46,164 nucleotides of DNA from an uncultured Saprospiraceae bacterium (GTDB taxonomy: Bacteria; Bacteroidota; Bacteroidia; Chitinophagales; Saprospiraceae): positions 1 to 46,164 of the forward strand of contig CALEYL010000023.1 of assembly GCA_937926205.1 (NCBI GenBank), given 5' to 3'. The translations under genes and the position numbers were made by a program. The notes below the pieces were generated by a model. It did not search any database. It saw nothing but the letters and a program-made list of their open reading frames with translations, and was not told the DNA's origin. This document shows, in pieces, positions 34,062-44,015 of this stretch (positions are counted from its first letter, which is position 1; each line of letters starts with the position of its first letter).

Positions 34062-37034
34062 ATGCGTATTTTATGCTTTTTCCCAATGCTGTTTCCGGCA
34101 CTGTTGCTGGGACAGAATGTCATGAACCAAGGCTGGAAAGTGGATTTTTCCCTTCATGGGGAAGCTGCTTTTAAGACGGCGATAGAAGCCACCAACGGCT
34201 ACATCGTCAGCGTTGGCGCGACCCATTACAAAACCCAGGGCGGAACGGATGGGTATGTCAGAATGCAGGATCCCAGTACCGGCCAGACACGCTTCGAAAA
34301 ATGGTTTGGAGGCAAAGAAGATGATGCTTTTTACGGCGTTGCTCAAACCTATAATGGCCTGTTTCTGCTGGCAGGCGCTACAACTACCGTTGGAAAAAAT
34401 GGCAAAGATGCCTGGATCGTTGTGATCAATGAAAAGGGTGAAAAAATTAAAGAAATGCGATTTGGAGCAGGCGGAAACGATGCCTGTCGCATTATTCTTA
34501 CTTCTCCCGATGGCAGCGCTTTGCTGGCCGGGTATAAAAATGATAAGAAATCGGGAGATGTATGGCTGGCAAAGCTGGAAGGGGATAGCTTGTCATGGGA
34601 AGCAGAACTTGGACGCAATGAATATGAAAATATCGCAGGCATTGTTCGTGCAACGGATGGCGGGTTTGTCTTTTGTGGAAATACGGCAGGTAAAGCCAAA
34701 CCGGGGACAGGCTATGTCTATGCCGCAAAGGTAGACGGGCAGGGCAAGGCTGTAACAGGGTGGCCTAAATTTTTGGGTGACAAGGGTTGGAATGAAGCTG
34801 GTTCCATCATTGCGACCCATGAGGGAGGATATGCCATTGCAGGAAAAACCAATGCAGGGAGTGTGGGAAATTTTGACGCCTGGTTGCTGAAACTCAGTCG
34901 TGATGGGTTTCTTCAGTGGAACAAAACATATGGCGGGAAAGGCGATGACCTGGCTTTAGATCTTGTACAGAATGAAAAAGGCTACCTGCTGGCAGGCGCT
35001 TCCAATTCCCACCTTCGGGGAGCGCGAACCATGGAATCTTACCTTGTTCAGGTCTCGCCGGGCGGCGAACTGGATTGGGAAGATTTTCTTGGGGGGGATA
35101 AGGATGATGTCATCAACCAGGTGCTTTACCTGCACGACGGAGCTTATATTTTTGGGGGAAACAATGGAAAAACACCCCGGATACTGCGTATGGAATCAAA
35201 GCAAAGTGATCGAATGGCCTATGCTGGTCTCCGCAATTTGGAAAGCTTACAGACTTCAGCTTTCAGCATCCGAAACGCAGATGGTATCATCAAGCCCAAT
35301 GAGCAAACAGCCATGTCTTTTTTGATTACCAACAATTCTGATATTGATTTGCCGGACCTGCGTGTTTTTGCAGAGAAAAACACAGACACTGATCAGGTAG
35401 AAACCTGGAATGCGAATTATTTCGGCACTTTGCGAAAAGGAGAATCCATCATGGCCAGCGTACCCGTTTCCGGAAAAGCCAACCTGACGGACGGCTCCTG
35501 TGAATTGGCTTTGACCATTGCATCGGGTGATAAGAAACTCAAATCATTTAATCAGACCCTCACATTGCATGAACTGCGGCCGGCTATGCTGGGCATCAAG
35601 GGGTATAAGTTTGTGACGAGTTCGACTTCAGATGACATTACCCTGAAAGTTGAGATTGCGAATAATGGGGATGCCAGCTCCGGGCCAGCCGAAGTGCGCT
35701 TTAGTTGTCCTCCCGGGATCAGCGTTTCCGGTGAAAGAAACAAGATACTCGGAGTAGTTGGCGCACACAAAACGCGCGAAGTTAATTTTTCCTTCAGCAA
35801 GGGAAAATTCAGCGAAGCCGTTGCTAAAATCAATTGCACCGTACTGGACGGCGGAGAAGAAAAAGCGCGCAAAACCATGGAATGGCAGGCGGGTGGAAAA
35901 GCCTTGTCTGGCGGGCCCATCATGATCTGGACCGATCCGGCGCCACACGAAAACCCGAACAGCAAAAAGGTACGTACCAACGACAATCAGCTCAATTTTA
36001 AAATGACGGTGGTCTCTTCCAAGCCATTAGACACCAAAAATTTCAAAGTCAAGATCAATGGCGTTGAAATGGAAGGTTCTAAGTTCAATGAAGAAGACCT
36101 TTCTGCGCCGCAAAGAGACGATGAGCGCTATACCTATACGTACAAAAATACCGTTCCGCTGGAGCAGGGGGACAACCAGGTGCAGGTTTTGATAGACGGC
36201 GAGGCATCTGATTTACTGGATGTTGAGTTTTTGCCCGACCGTGCCAATCTCCATTTACTGGTAATCGGCCCAAAACACGAGGACCTGAAATTTACGGAAA
36301 AAGACGCTGCCGATGTTGCAGCAGCTTTTCAGAATCAGGCTGGCGAAAACAAACTATTTAATCAGGTATTTACCTACGAACTCCATACGCCGGAAAAAAC
36401 GGATGCTACGGCCATCAAACAAGCTTTTTACGATATGGCTTATTTGTGGGATGACAAACAGATCGGTGTAAATGATGTGCTGCTGGTATTTATTTCCTCC
36501 CACGGGAAAATATCAGAAAACCGGTTCAAAATTCTTCAAACCGGGTACAACCCCAAATATGAAAGGTTGACCATCGATTTCAAAAGCGATATTCTGGAGG
36601 TTTTGTCGCCGATCAATTGTAAGAAGCTGATTTTTTTAGACGCCTGCCACAGTGGCGGCGCAAAAGACGGTTACGGGGCCCTAAGCAAAGCAGTGGTAGA
36701 TCTGGCCAAATCCCAACCCGGCGTCAGCACGTTGAGTTCGTGCAGCAGCACGGAAAAGTCGTATGAAGATGCGAGCTGGGGGAACGGCGCTTTTACAAAA
36801 GCCCTCATGGAAGCTTTCCACGATACGGAATGCACCGATATCAATGGCGGTTTTTGGGCAGATGGCAACAGAGACGGCATCATCAGGTTGGGGGAATTGT
36901 ATGCTTTTTTACGCAGACGGGTTCCTGAACTTGTTAAGCAGGCTATACCCAATGCCCCTACTACTCAAACGCCATTTATGCCTGAAAATCAGTTGGATGC
37001 CGAGTTGCCGATCTATTATATTGAAAAAAAATAG
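34062..37034 (+). CDS. Exported caspase-family (C14) protease with N-terminal propeller and CARDB-like domain
   Basis: 990 aa with a Sec signal (MRILCFFPMLFPALLLGQ). Residues about 30-385 are propeller-like repeats, each with a GGxDxYVxK-type turn (FDAWLLKLSRDGFLQWNKTY, GGKGDDLALDLVQ). A CARDB/NEW3-like pair follows (about 400-630: IKPNEQTAMSFLITNNSDI, then KVEIANNGDASSGPAEV). The C-terminal caspase domain (about 725-990) has the dyad H814 (SSHGK) and C862 (DACHSGG), and ANLHLLVIGP, DVLLVFISS and LSSCSSTEKSYED. No T9SS sorting domain is evident. The SprB-repeat gene starts 3 nt later, so the two are likely co-transcribed. Confidence 0.9.
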   Translation: MRILCFFPMLFPALLLGQNVMNQGWKVDFSLHGEAAFKTAIEATNGYIVSVGATHYKTQGGTDGYVRMQDPSTGQTRFEKWFGGKEDDAFYGVAQTYNGLFLLAGATTTVGKNGKDAWIVVINEKGEKIKEMRFGAGGNDACRIILTSPDGSALLAGYKNDKKSGDVWLAKLEGDSLSWEAELGRNEYENIAGIVRATDGGFVFCGNTAGKAKPGTGYVYAAKVDGQGKAVTGWPKFLGDKGWNEAGSIIATHEGGYAIAGKTNAGSVGNFDAWLLKLSRDGFLQWNKTYGGKGDDLALDLVQNEKGYLLAGASNSHLRGARTMESYLVQVSPGGELDWEDFLGGDKDDVINQVLYLHDGAYIFGGNNGKTPRILRMESKQSDRMAYAGLRNLESLQTSAFSIRNADGIIKPNEQTAMSFLITNNSDIDLPDLRVFAEKNTDTDQVETWNANYFGTLRKGESIMASVPVSGKANLTDGSCELALTIASGDKKLKSFNQTLTLHELRPAMLGIKGYKFVTSSTSDDITLKVEIANNGDASSGPAEVRFSCPPGISVSGERNKILGVVGAHKTREVNFSFSKGKFSEAVAKINCTVLDGGEEKARKTMEWQAGGKALSGGPIMIWTDPAPHENPNSKKVRTNDNQLNFKMTVVSSKPLDTKNFKVKINGVEMEGSKFNEEDLSAPQRDDERYTYTYKNTVPLEQGDNQVQVLIDGEASDLLDVEFLPDRANLHLLVIGPKHEDLKFTEKDAADVAAAFQNQAGENKLFNQVFTYELHTPEKTDATAIKQAFYDMAYLWDDKQIGVNDVLLVFISSHGKISENRFKILQTGYNPKYERLTIDFKSDILEVLSPINCKKLIFLDACHSGGAKDGYGALSKAVVDLAKSQPGVSTLSSCSSTEKSYEDASWGNGAFTKALMEAFHDTECTDINGGFWADGNRDGIIRLGELYAFLRRRVPELVKQAIPNAPTTQTPFMPENQLDAELPIYYIEKK

Positions 37035-37037
37035 CGC

Positions 37038-40000
37038 ATGAAAACAGCAAAGTCATCCCTGATTGCAACCGCCTTTTTGCTGTTGACAGTACAACTCGCT
37101 ACCGCGCAATGCCCGACTTTTGGTACTACCGTAGTCGTGACGAATACCAGTTCAAGTGCACTTACCCCAAACTCATTTGCCTGGGCCATCAATTGCATTA
37201 ACAACACGACTCCGTTAACAACCATTACGTTTAACATTCCTGCTGCGGGTGTCAATACGATTAACCTGACTACTGCTCTGCCGGGAGTAACCAAGCCCAA
37301 TGCGCTGATAGACGGAACGGCCATTGAATCGGTCATCGTTGACGGCACCAGCGTAGGGGCTGCCGGCCCGGTCAGCGGATTGGTGCTGATTGGATCCGGA
37401 ATTACTGTCCGTGGCATCGAAATCCGCAATTTCACCAATGGAGGTACAGGGGGGTATGGTATAAGAATGCAGGGCGCCACCAACTACAATATTGCCGACA
37501 ACAGGCTCTACGGCAACCGGATTGGAATTGGAACGACAACTACTACCCTGAATGTGAACATTACCGGAAATACGATTGGCCTGGATGGTTCCGGACTTCC
37601 CGACGGTAATACTGAGGGAGGTATTTTATTTCCAACAACAGTGGCAAATATCAACGTCAGCAACAATACGATAGCACACAATGGCGCTGGTATTACCATA
37701 CCAACGGGAAGTACGGTGCTCGTTTCTGAAAACAGCATGTATTGCAATGCAGGCCAGGGTATTGCGCGCACAGACGGCCCTGCTGTTCCGGTGATTACGA
37801 GCGCTTCTACTCAGGTAATTAAAGGTACCGCAACAGGCGGGCATTTGGTCGAAGTTTTTGAATACGACCCCAGCGGCTGCGGTTCTACTGCGCTTTGTCA
37901 GGGACGCACTTTTCTCGGAGCCGTGACAGCTACAGCTACCGGAAACTGGACCCTGAACCTGACGGCCGCAAACCCTGTTACGCCTGGTAATTTTGTTACG
38001 GCTACGGCTACGCAATCGGGTAACAATACCTCCCGTTTTGCCACTTGCCGAATTATTGTAGACTGCAATTCCTTTTCAGCCACGATTAATGAAAACCCCA
38101 TCGATTGTCATGGCGATAGCAATGGCAGTCTGACAGCAGTACCTGCCGGAGGGCAAGGCCCTGTTTATTTCTATTCGTGGAGCAATGGCGCTATTATTCC
38201 CACGATCAATGGACTTGATCCGGGAACTTATTCTGTCGTTGTGACCGATGCAGCCGGATGTACAGCTACAGCATCCGCAACATTGACCGATCCGCCCCCG
38301 ATGACTTTGGATTTTTCAAAAACGGATGTTTCCTGCTTTGGCGCTGCAGATGGTACCGCCATGGCACTTCCTGGCGGAGGCGTGCCCGGTTATACCTATC
38401 TATGGAGTAATGGAATGATGACGCAGTCCATCAGCAGCCTCGCGCCCGGAACTTATTCCGTAACGGTTGCAGACATCAACCCATGTCGCATCATCGGTAC
38501 AGTCAGTATATCCGAACCTGCTGCGTTGACCCTCAATATGAGTGCTACGGATGAGACCTCTTTTGGCGGAAATGACGGTACAGCTACGGCTACAGTTGGC
38601 GGCGGCAGCCCGGCTTATGGCTATCAGTGGAGCAATGGCGGAAATACAGCAAGTATCAGCAACCTTGCCCCGGGTACTTACAGTGTTACCGTTACCGATT
38701 TAAACGGCTGTACCATTGAAGGCTCGGCTACAGTTGCAGCATTTGATTGCGGTTCTTTTTCAGCTACAATAGATGCTGTTATGCCGCTGTGCAACGGAGA
38801 CCTTACGGGATCTGCAACAGCAATCCCACAGGGTGGAAACGGGCCGTATCTTTATAATTGGGATAACGGGGCTACAACCCAAAGTATTAATGGATTGAAC
38901 AATGGTACTTTTTCTGTAAGCGTTACCGACGCAGATAATTGCCCTGCTGTAGCCAGTGTACTCATCACACCGCCACCGGCTATCCTCATTCAACTGAGTG
39001 CTACCGATCAAACCCTGTTCAATGTGAATAACGGTACCGCAACGGTAACTGCAAACGGCGGAACCGGGGTATTGCAATATTTGTGGAACAATGGCGGCAC
39101 AACCTCGACAATCAGCAACCTCGCGCCCGGCACATATACGGTCACGGTCACGGATGCTAATGCCTGTACCAGAATTGGTTCAGTGACCGTAAATGCTCTT
39201 ACTTGTCCCGGATTTTTGGTTACTGTGAATATTTTGGATGTCAGTTGCAATGGCGCCGCTGATGGCGCCGCAACAGCCATTCCTTCCGGCTCTGCCGGCC
39301 CGTTCACCTATTTATGGAATACCGGCGCCATGACACCCGGCATCAGCAACCTCGTTCCGGGGATTTACAGCGTGACGGTTGCCGATGCGCTTGGATGCCC
39401 GGAAACAGCTTCGGGGGCCCTCACCCAACCAGATCCATTGACCCTTTCGCTGTCTACGACCAATGAAACGGCGCTTGGCGCAAATGACGGGACGGCAACG
39501 GCAACAGTTGGCGGCGGCAGTCCGGCTTATGATTATCAGTGGAGCAACGGCGGAAATACAGAAAATATCAGCAACCTTGCTCCCGGTACTTACAGTGTTA
39601 CCGTTACCGATTTAAACGGTTGTACCATTGAAGGCTCGGCTATAGTAGCGGCATTTGAGTGCGGCTCTTTTTCAGCCTCTATAGATGCCGTTATGCCGCT
39701 GTGCAACGGAGACCTTAACGGATCCGCAACTGCAAATCCACAAGGTGGGAATGCACCTTATTTTTACCTTTGGAATACTGGGGCCACAACCCAAAGTATT
39801 AATGGACTGAACAATGGTACTTTTTCTGTAAGCGTTACCGACGCAGATAATTGTCCTGCTATAGCCAGTGTACTCATCACACCGCCACCGGCCATTCTCA
39901 TTCAACTGAGTGCTACGGATCAAACCCTGTTCAATGTGAATAACGGTACCGCAACGGTAATTGCAAACGGCGGAACCGGAGTATTGCAATATTTGTGGAA

Positions 40001-42662
40001 CAATGGCGGCACAACTTCAACGATCAGTAATCTTGCGCCGGGCACTTATACCGTCACAGTAACAGATGCCAATGCCTGTACCAGAATTGGTTCAGTAACC
40101 GTAAATGCCCTTACTTGTCCCGGATTTTTGGTTACTGTAGATATGATGGATGTCAGTTGTAATGGCGCCGCTGATGGCGCCGCAACGGCTATTCCTTCAG
40201 GTTCTGCGGGGCCATTTTCCTATTTATGGAATACCGGCGATACGACTTCCGGGATCAGCAACCTCATTCCCGGGATTTACAGCGTGACGGTGAACGATGC
40301 GCTTGGATGTCCGGAAACAGCTTCCGGATCCCTTGCTCAGCCAGATCCATTGATCCTTTCGCTGTCCACAACCGACGAAACTTCATCTGGCGCTAATGAC
40401 GGCACTGCATCGGCTATGACGACCGGCGGAACAGGCGCCATTCAATACAGTTGGAGCAACGGCGGAAATACGGAAAGCATCAGCAACCTTGCTCCCGGAA
40501 CATACAGCGTTACAGCAACTGACGAAAACGGGTGTATCCGGACTGGATCAGGCGTAGTCGCTTCATTTTCCTGTACCGGGTTTACCCTTAGCATCAACAA
40601 TGTCATTTCGGTTAACTGTAACGGTGAAACAACAGGAGGAGCAACGGCTTCAGTTTCAGGCGGCGGCGATCCATGGAACTACACCTGGAGTAACGGGGCC
40701 AACACCCCTGTTATTTCTAATGTCGGAGCGGGGGCATATAGCGTAACCGCTGAAAATGCTGCGGGTTGTATGGACATCGCAAGCACCTTCATCAATGAGT
40801 CACCCGCTTTGATCCTGAATTGTTCTGAAGATATGATGGTCTCTCAGCCCGGAGGCAGCGACGGACAGGGACGCATCGAGATAGGCGGTGGCAGCGCGAA
40901 TTACATCATCAGCTATAATGGCCCGATGAGCGGCCAACTCAATGGTGTTGCACCTGGTGTCACCCTAATATCCGGGCTGGTTGCCGGCGTTTATTCTGTT
41001 ACCATTACGGATAATCTGGGCTGTATGCAAACATGCGGTTTTACCATTAATGCAGCTAATTGCGCGCTTAATATTGACAGCATTGCTGTGCAAAATGTCA
41101 GTTGCTTTGGATTGAACGACGGCACACTAGCTGTATTCCCGGTTAATGCCATTGGCGACCTAACTTTTACCTGGAACAACCCGGCATTGAACGGACAACA
41201 AAATCCCGGAAACCTTGCTGTTGGCAATTACAGTGTAACCATTACAGATTCGGCAGGATGTTCGGCCAGCGGCAATGCCAGCATTGACCAACCAACAGCC
41301 TTAACTTTAACCATTGTGGCCAGCGGTGAAAGTACGCAGGGGGCCAACGACGGTACTGCTACAGCCAATGCCGGAGGCGGTATTATGCCCTATACCTATT
41401 TGTGGAGTAATGGCGCTTCAACAGCTTCCATTAATAACCTCTCACCCGGCGAATATTCGGTAACCGTTTCATTTACTTCGCCGGGAGCCGGTAATTCCTG
41501 CGAGATTTCTGAGAATGTCACCATAACGACAGGCGGAACCGGTGGCGGATCCTGTCGGGCACAGCCGGCTTATGCGCTTAGTGTTCCTGATGAAGTTTGT
41601 CAGAATGCTGTTTTTACGCTTGATGCGGATGATTTGTTTCCTTCACCGGATGTCCGCTATGTTTGGTTCCTGCCCACTGGAGATTCTGTCGTCACAACTC
41701 AGTCATTTGTCAACCTAACTGCGACCTCCATGGCATTTTCGGGCGAATATTTTGTACTCAGAGACTCGTTGGGATGTCGCTCCAATCCGCTTGGAGGTGC
41801 ACCCATGACAGTGGTCGGATTTCCCGACGGCGCTGTATTCGCCGGACTGGATACGGTGATCTGCTCCGCTTCTGATGCTGTTTTGACGGCCTTACCTCTG
41901 AGCTCCGGAACGGGAGCCTGGCGTTCATTGGGTGCTGCGAAACCGGGTAATCCGGTACAAAGTACGACAACTGCCTCCAATTTGCAGGTTGGCGCCAATC
42001 AGTTTGTTTGGGAAGCTTCCATGACTGGCTGTTTACAAGTGGTTGCGGATACCATAACGTTGTTTTTAGAACGGGAACCTGTGCTTGGCGATGACAACTA
42101 CCAACTTCAGTTTACCAACAGCATACTGCTGATGGAGGTTTTGCTGAACGACAACCTGACCGGATTAAAAGACACCCTTGTGTACCTGCTCGACGGACCG
42201 GAAGAAGGCGTTTTGGAATACCGGGAAGCAACACACCGGTTTAGCTATCAGGTGGATGATGGCTTTAGAGGGGTGGTTACTTTTCGATATGTGGTTTGTC
42301 CCCCTGAATCAGATTGCCAGTTGCCGTGCGACACAGCCACTGTTCGCATTGAAGTACTCAACATGCCTTCTGTTTCTGAGGGCCTGATCCTCAATGAAAC
42401 AGGGAGGAACGGATTTATGGAAATGAAAGGCACAAAAGGCTTCACCCGGGTTGAAATTTTTATTGTGAACCGCTGGGGAGATCTGGTCTACAAATCCAGG
42501 GACTATGCCGCTGAACCACGACTCTGGGATGGCACCATGGGGGGCAACGGAAATGCCCTGCCACAGGGGGCTTACTACTATCAGTTACGGGCTTACGAAG
42601 GAGATAAACAGGTTGGGGAAACACAGACAGGCGTTATTCACCTCTTTGAACAAAAATTTTAA
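37038..42662 (+). CDS. SprB-repeat adhesin with beta-helix N terminus and T9SS type-B sorting domain
   Basis: 1874 aa with a Sec signal (MKTAKSSLIATAFLLLTVQL). Residues about 25-250 form a right-handed beta-helix-like region (YNIADNRLYGNRIGIGTTTT, NINVSNNTIAHNGAGI), followed by an Ig-like segment. About fifteen SprB repeats fill roughly 350-1500, each with an NGTATA...GGxxPYxYxWSNGG...ISNLAPGTYSVTVTD pattern. An Ig/cadherin-like segment comes near 1680-1770 (VLLNDNL). The CHU_C C-terminal domain ends the protein (FTRVEIFIVNRWGDLVYKS). SprB repeats are known from gliding adhesins of Flavobacterium johnsoniae. The CTD plus an adjacent PorP/SprF gene predicts type IX export. It contains a 912-bp internal tandem duplication. 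Confidence 0.93.
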   Translation: MKTAKSSLIATAFLLLTVQLATAQCPTFGTTVVVTNTSSSALTPNSFAWAINCINNTTPLTTITFNIPAAGVNTINLTTALPGVTKPNALIDGTAIESVIVDGTSVGAAGPVSGLVLIGSGITVRGIEIRNFTNGGTGGYGIRMQGATNYNIADNRLYGNRIGIGTTTTTLNVNITGNTIGLDGSGLPDGNTEGGILFPTTVANINVSNNTIAHNGAGITIPTGSTVLVSENSMYCNAGQGIARTDGPAVPVITSASTQVIKGTATGGHLVEVFEYDPSGCGSTALCQGRTFLGAVTATATGNWTLNLTAANPVTPGNFVTATATQSGNNTSRFATCRIIVDCNSFSATINENPIDCHGDSNGSLTAVPAGGQGPVYFYSWSNGAIIPTINGLDPGTYSVVVTDAAGCTATASATLTDPPPMTLDFSKTDVSCFGAADGTAMALPGGGVPGYTYLWSNGMMTQSISSLAPGTYSVTVADINPCRIIGTVSISEPAALTLNMSATDETSFGGNDGTATATVGGGSPAYGYQWSNGGNTASISNLAPGTYSVTVTDLNGCTIEGSATVAAFDCGSFSATIDAVMPLCNGDLTGSATAIPQGGNGPYLYNWDNGATTQSINGLNNGTFSVSVTDADNCPAVASVLITPPPAILIQLSATDQTLFNVNNGTATVTANGGTGVLQYLWNNGGTTSTISNLAPGTYTVTVTDANACTRIGSVTVNALTCPGFLVTVNILDVSCNGAADGAATAIPSGSAGPFTYLWNTGAMTPGISNLVPGIYSVTVADALGCPETASGALTQPDPLTLSLSTTNETALGANDGTATATVGGGSPAYDYQWSNGGNTENISNLAPGTYSVTVTDLNGCTIEGSAIVAAFECGSFSASIDAVMPLCNGDLNGSATANPQGGNAPYFYLWNTGATTQSINGLNNGTFSVSVTDADNCPAIASVLITPPPAILIQLSATDQTLFNVNNGTATVIANGGTGVLQYLWNNGGTTSTISNLAPGTYTVTVTDANACTRIGSVTVNALTCPGFLVTVDMMDVSCNGAADGAATAIPSGSAGPFSYLWNTGDTTSGISNLIPGIYSVTVNDALGCPETASGSLAQPDPLILSLSTTDETSSGANDGTASAMTTGGTGAIQYSWSNGGNTESISNLAPGTYSVTATDENGCIRTGSGVVASFSCTGFTLSINNVISVNCNGETTGGATASVSGGGDPWNYTWSNGANTPVISNVGAGAYSVTAENAAGCMDIASTFINESPALILNCSEDMMVSQPGGSDGQGRIEIGGGSANYIISYNGPMSGQLNGVAPGVTLISGLVAGVYSVTITDNLGCMQTCGFTINAANCALNIDSIAVQNVSCFGLNDGTLAVFPVNAIGDLTFTWNNPALNGQQNPGNLAVGNYSVTITDSAGCSASGNASIDQPTALTLTIVASGESTQGANDGTATANAGGGIMPYTYLWSNGASTASINNLSPGEYSVTVSFTSPGAGNSCEISENVTITTGGTGGGSCRAQPAYALSVPDEVCQNAVFTLDADDLFPSPDVRYVWFLPTGDSVVTTQSFVNLTATSMAFSGEYFVLRDSLGCRSNPLGGAPMTVVGFPDGAVFAGLDTVICSASDAVLTALPLSSGTGAWRSLGAAKPGNPVQSTTTASNLQVGANQFVWEASMTGCLQVVADTITLFLEREPVLGDDNYQLQFTNSILLMEVLLNDNLTGLKDTLVYLLDGPEEGVLEYREATHRFSYQVDDGFRGVVTFRYVVCPPESDCQLPCDTATVRIEVLNMPSVSEGLILNETGRNGFMEMKGTKGFTRVEIFIVNRWGDLVYKSRDYAAEPRLWDGTMGGNGNALPQGAYYYQLRAYEGDKQVGETQTGVIHLFEQKF
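38540..40363 (+). repeat. Two tandem 912-bp units inside the SprB-repeat gene
   Basis: Unit 1 (38540-39451) and unit 2 (39452-40363) are highly similar and in exact 912-bp register, for example AATGACGG at 38571, 39483 and again at 40395, where a partial third unit starts. Each unit encodes 304 residues holding four SprB repeats. Confidence 0.9.
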
Positions 42663-42666
42663 TCCC

Positions 42667-43800
42667 ATGAGCGGTGTATTTTTCAAATGGGCAAATGTGC
42701 AAATGTGCAAATTGGCAAGCAGGCAAACGGGCAAATATGCAAATGTTCACAACCTGACCGGCCTGGGCGAAGCCCTCATAACTTGTCCCGTCCGGGTGAG
42801 GTCTTTAAATTATCAAATTATCAAAACTTGTCCCGCCCAAGCGGGGTTTTCAAATCTTCAAATTTTACTCCTGCTCTTCCTGCTCTCAGCCCCTCTCATG
42901 GCGCAGCAAACCCCCTTGTCAAGCCTCTATCGGGACCAATGGAGCATTCTGAATCCGGGAGCGATTTCAAATAATTATTTACTCAATGACCGGACCATGA
43001 CCCTGAGCGCATCGTGGCGGGAACAATGGTGGAATGTGCCGGAGTCGCCTAGTACCCAGTCCATTAACTGGGAATGGGTTCAGGATGATTTTAACAGCGT
43101 TTGGGGCGCCCATCTGCTGAATGACCGCACCGGAAAGATTGGCCAGACCGGCTTGTTTGCACGCTATGCCTACCGCATCCGGCTCAGCCGAAGGGTAGAC
43201 CATTCCATTACGGTTGGATTTCAGGGAGGCATTGTTCAATACCGGGCACGTCTAGGTGAAATTCAGTTTCCTGATCCCTTTACGCAGCCTTTATCCAATG
43301 AAGTTGTATACCGGCCTGATTTTGGGGTTGGGCTTTTTTATCATTACAAAAACCGTTACTACGCAGGCCTTTCTTCTCCGCAGACTTTTGGTTTTGAATC
43401 GAAATTTGGAGAAGACCCATTGCTTTCTATTCGAAGAATACAGCATGTGTATGCGGTGTTGGGAGGCTATTGGGATGCGACCTGGATTGGAAACGAAACT
43501 TCGTTTATTGAACCTTCTGTTTGGTTTAAATACGTACCCGGAGCGCCGCTAAATATTGACCTCAATTTTCGCGGGCAGTTTAGTGAGCTGGTATGGGCGG
43601 GTACCGGAGTTAATATGGGTTTCGGCGCAGAACTGGAGCTTGCTCTGCACCTTGAAGCAGGTTTGTTTTTTGGAGAACAGAGTGGTTTAAATTTTGGCCA
43701 GTTCAAAGCGGGTTTTGGCCTGGATATTCCAATCAGGCATGCACTGGTAAGCGCTTTTGGAGCTGCGGCAGAGGTCAATTTGGTGTATTCCTGGCAATAA
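42667..43800 (+). CDS. PorP/SprF family T9SS outer membrane protein, N terminus carries octamer repeats
   Basis: The mature part (LYRDQWSILNPGAISNNYLL, SASWREQWW, GQTGLFARYAYRIRLSR, GFQGGIVQYRARLGEIQFPD, GVGLFYHYKNRYYAGLSSPQ) is a typical PorP/SprF beta-barrel of about 300 residues. Family members help export the SprB-type adhesin encoded next to them. The signal peptide core (LQILLLLFLLSAPLMAQ) lies far from the first ATG (42667). The stretch between, about 55 codons, is made of octamers (42689-42746) and two GC-rich companion elements. A GTG near 42797 is a possible later start giving a short charged N terminus. The start is therefore uncertain; the body is not. Confidence 0.85.
   Translation: MSGVFFKWANVQMCKLASRQTGKYANVHNLTGLGEALITCPVRVRSLNYQIIKTCPAQAGFSNLQILLLLFLLSAPLMAQQTPLSSLYRDQWSILNPGAISNNYLLNDRTMTLSASWREQWWNVPESPSTQSINWEWVQDDFNSVWGAHLLNDRTGKIGQTGLFARYAYRIRLSRRVDHSITVGFQGGIVQYRARLGEIQFPDPFTQPLSNEVVYRPDFGVGLFYHYKNRYYAGLSSPQTFGFESKFGEDPLLSIRRIQHVYAVLGGYWDATWIGNETSFIEPSVWFKYVPGAPLNIDLNFRGQFSELVWAGTGVNMGFGAELELALHLEAGLFFGEQSGLNFGQFKAGFGLDIPIRHALVSAFGAAAEVNLVYSWQ
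42689..42746 (+). repeat. Octamer array, 7 units, inside candidate coding sequence
   Basis: GCAA recurs at 42691, 42699, 42707, 42715, 42723, 42731 and 42739, exactly 8 bp apart; this is the complement of the TTGC arrays at 14504 and 15285. Since 8 is not a multiple of 3, each unit gained or lost would shift the frame from ATG 42667. Confidence 0.9.
42780..42866 (+). repeat. Companion repeats: two AACTTGTCCCG elements and 8-bp spacers
   Basis: AACTTGTCCCG occurs at 42780 and 42825, each followed by a CC..GG half-palindrome. Between and after them are 8-bp-period pairs (TTATCAAA twice, TTCAAATC/TTCAAATT). The second element matches the complement of 14483-14503 at about 19 of 21 positions. 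Confidence 0.75.
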
Positions 43801-44015
43801 ACATACAGCTTGCAATCCATTTGCGAATGATCGCCTCAAAGAGTTGTTTTTTACTAATAAAGAACTTAAATTGCTGAAAATCTGACTCCTATCTCTGGTG
43901 TGATGCCTGTTTATTATCTAATTGATGGCGAGGGACTTTGTTTACTCCGAAAGGGGAATGCAGAGTGAACACGGCCGGCCTGCTTCCGAAGTAGAAATAA
44001 ATCAAAACCTGCTTT
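43801..44015. other. Intergenic region before the unknown exported gene
   Basis: I see no gene or convincing regulatory element; a perfect GGCCGGCC palindrome lies near 43974-43981. Confidence 0.4.
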
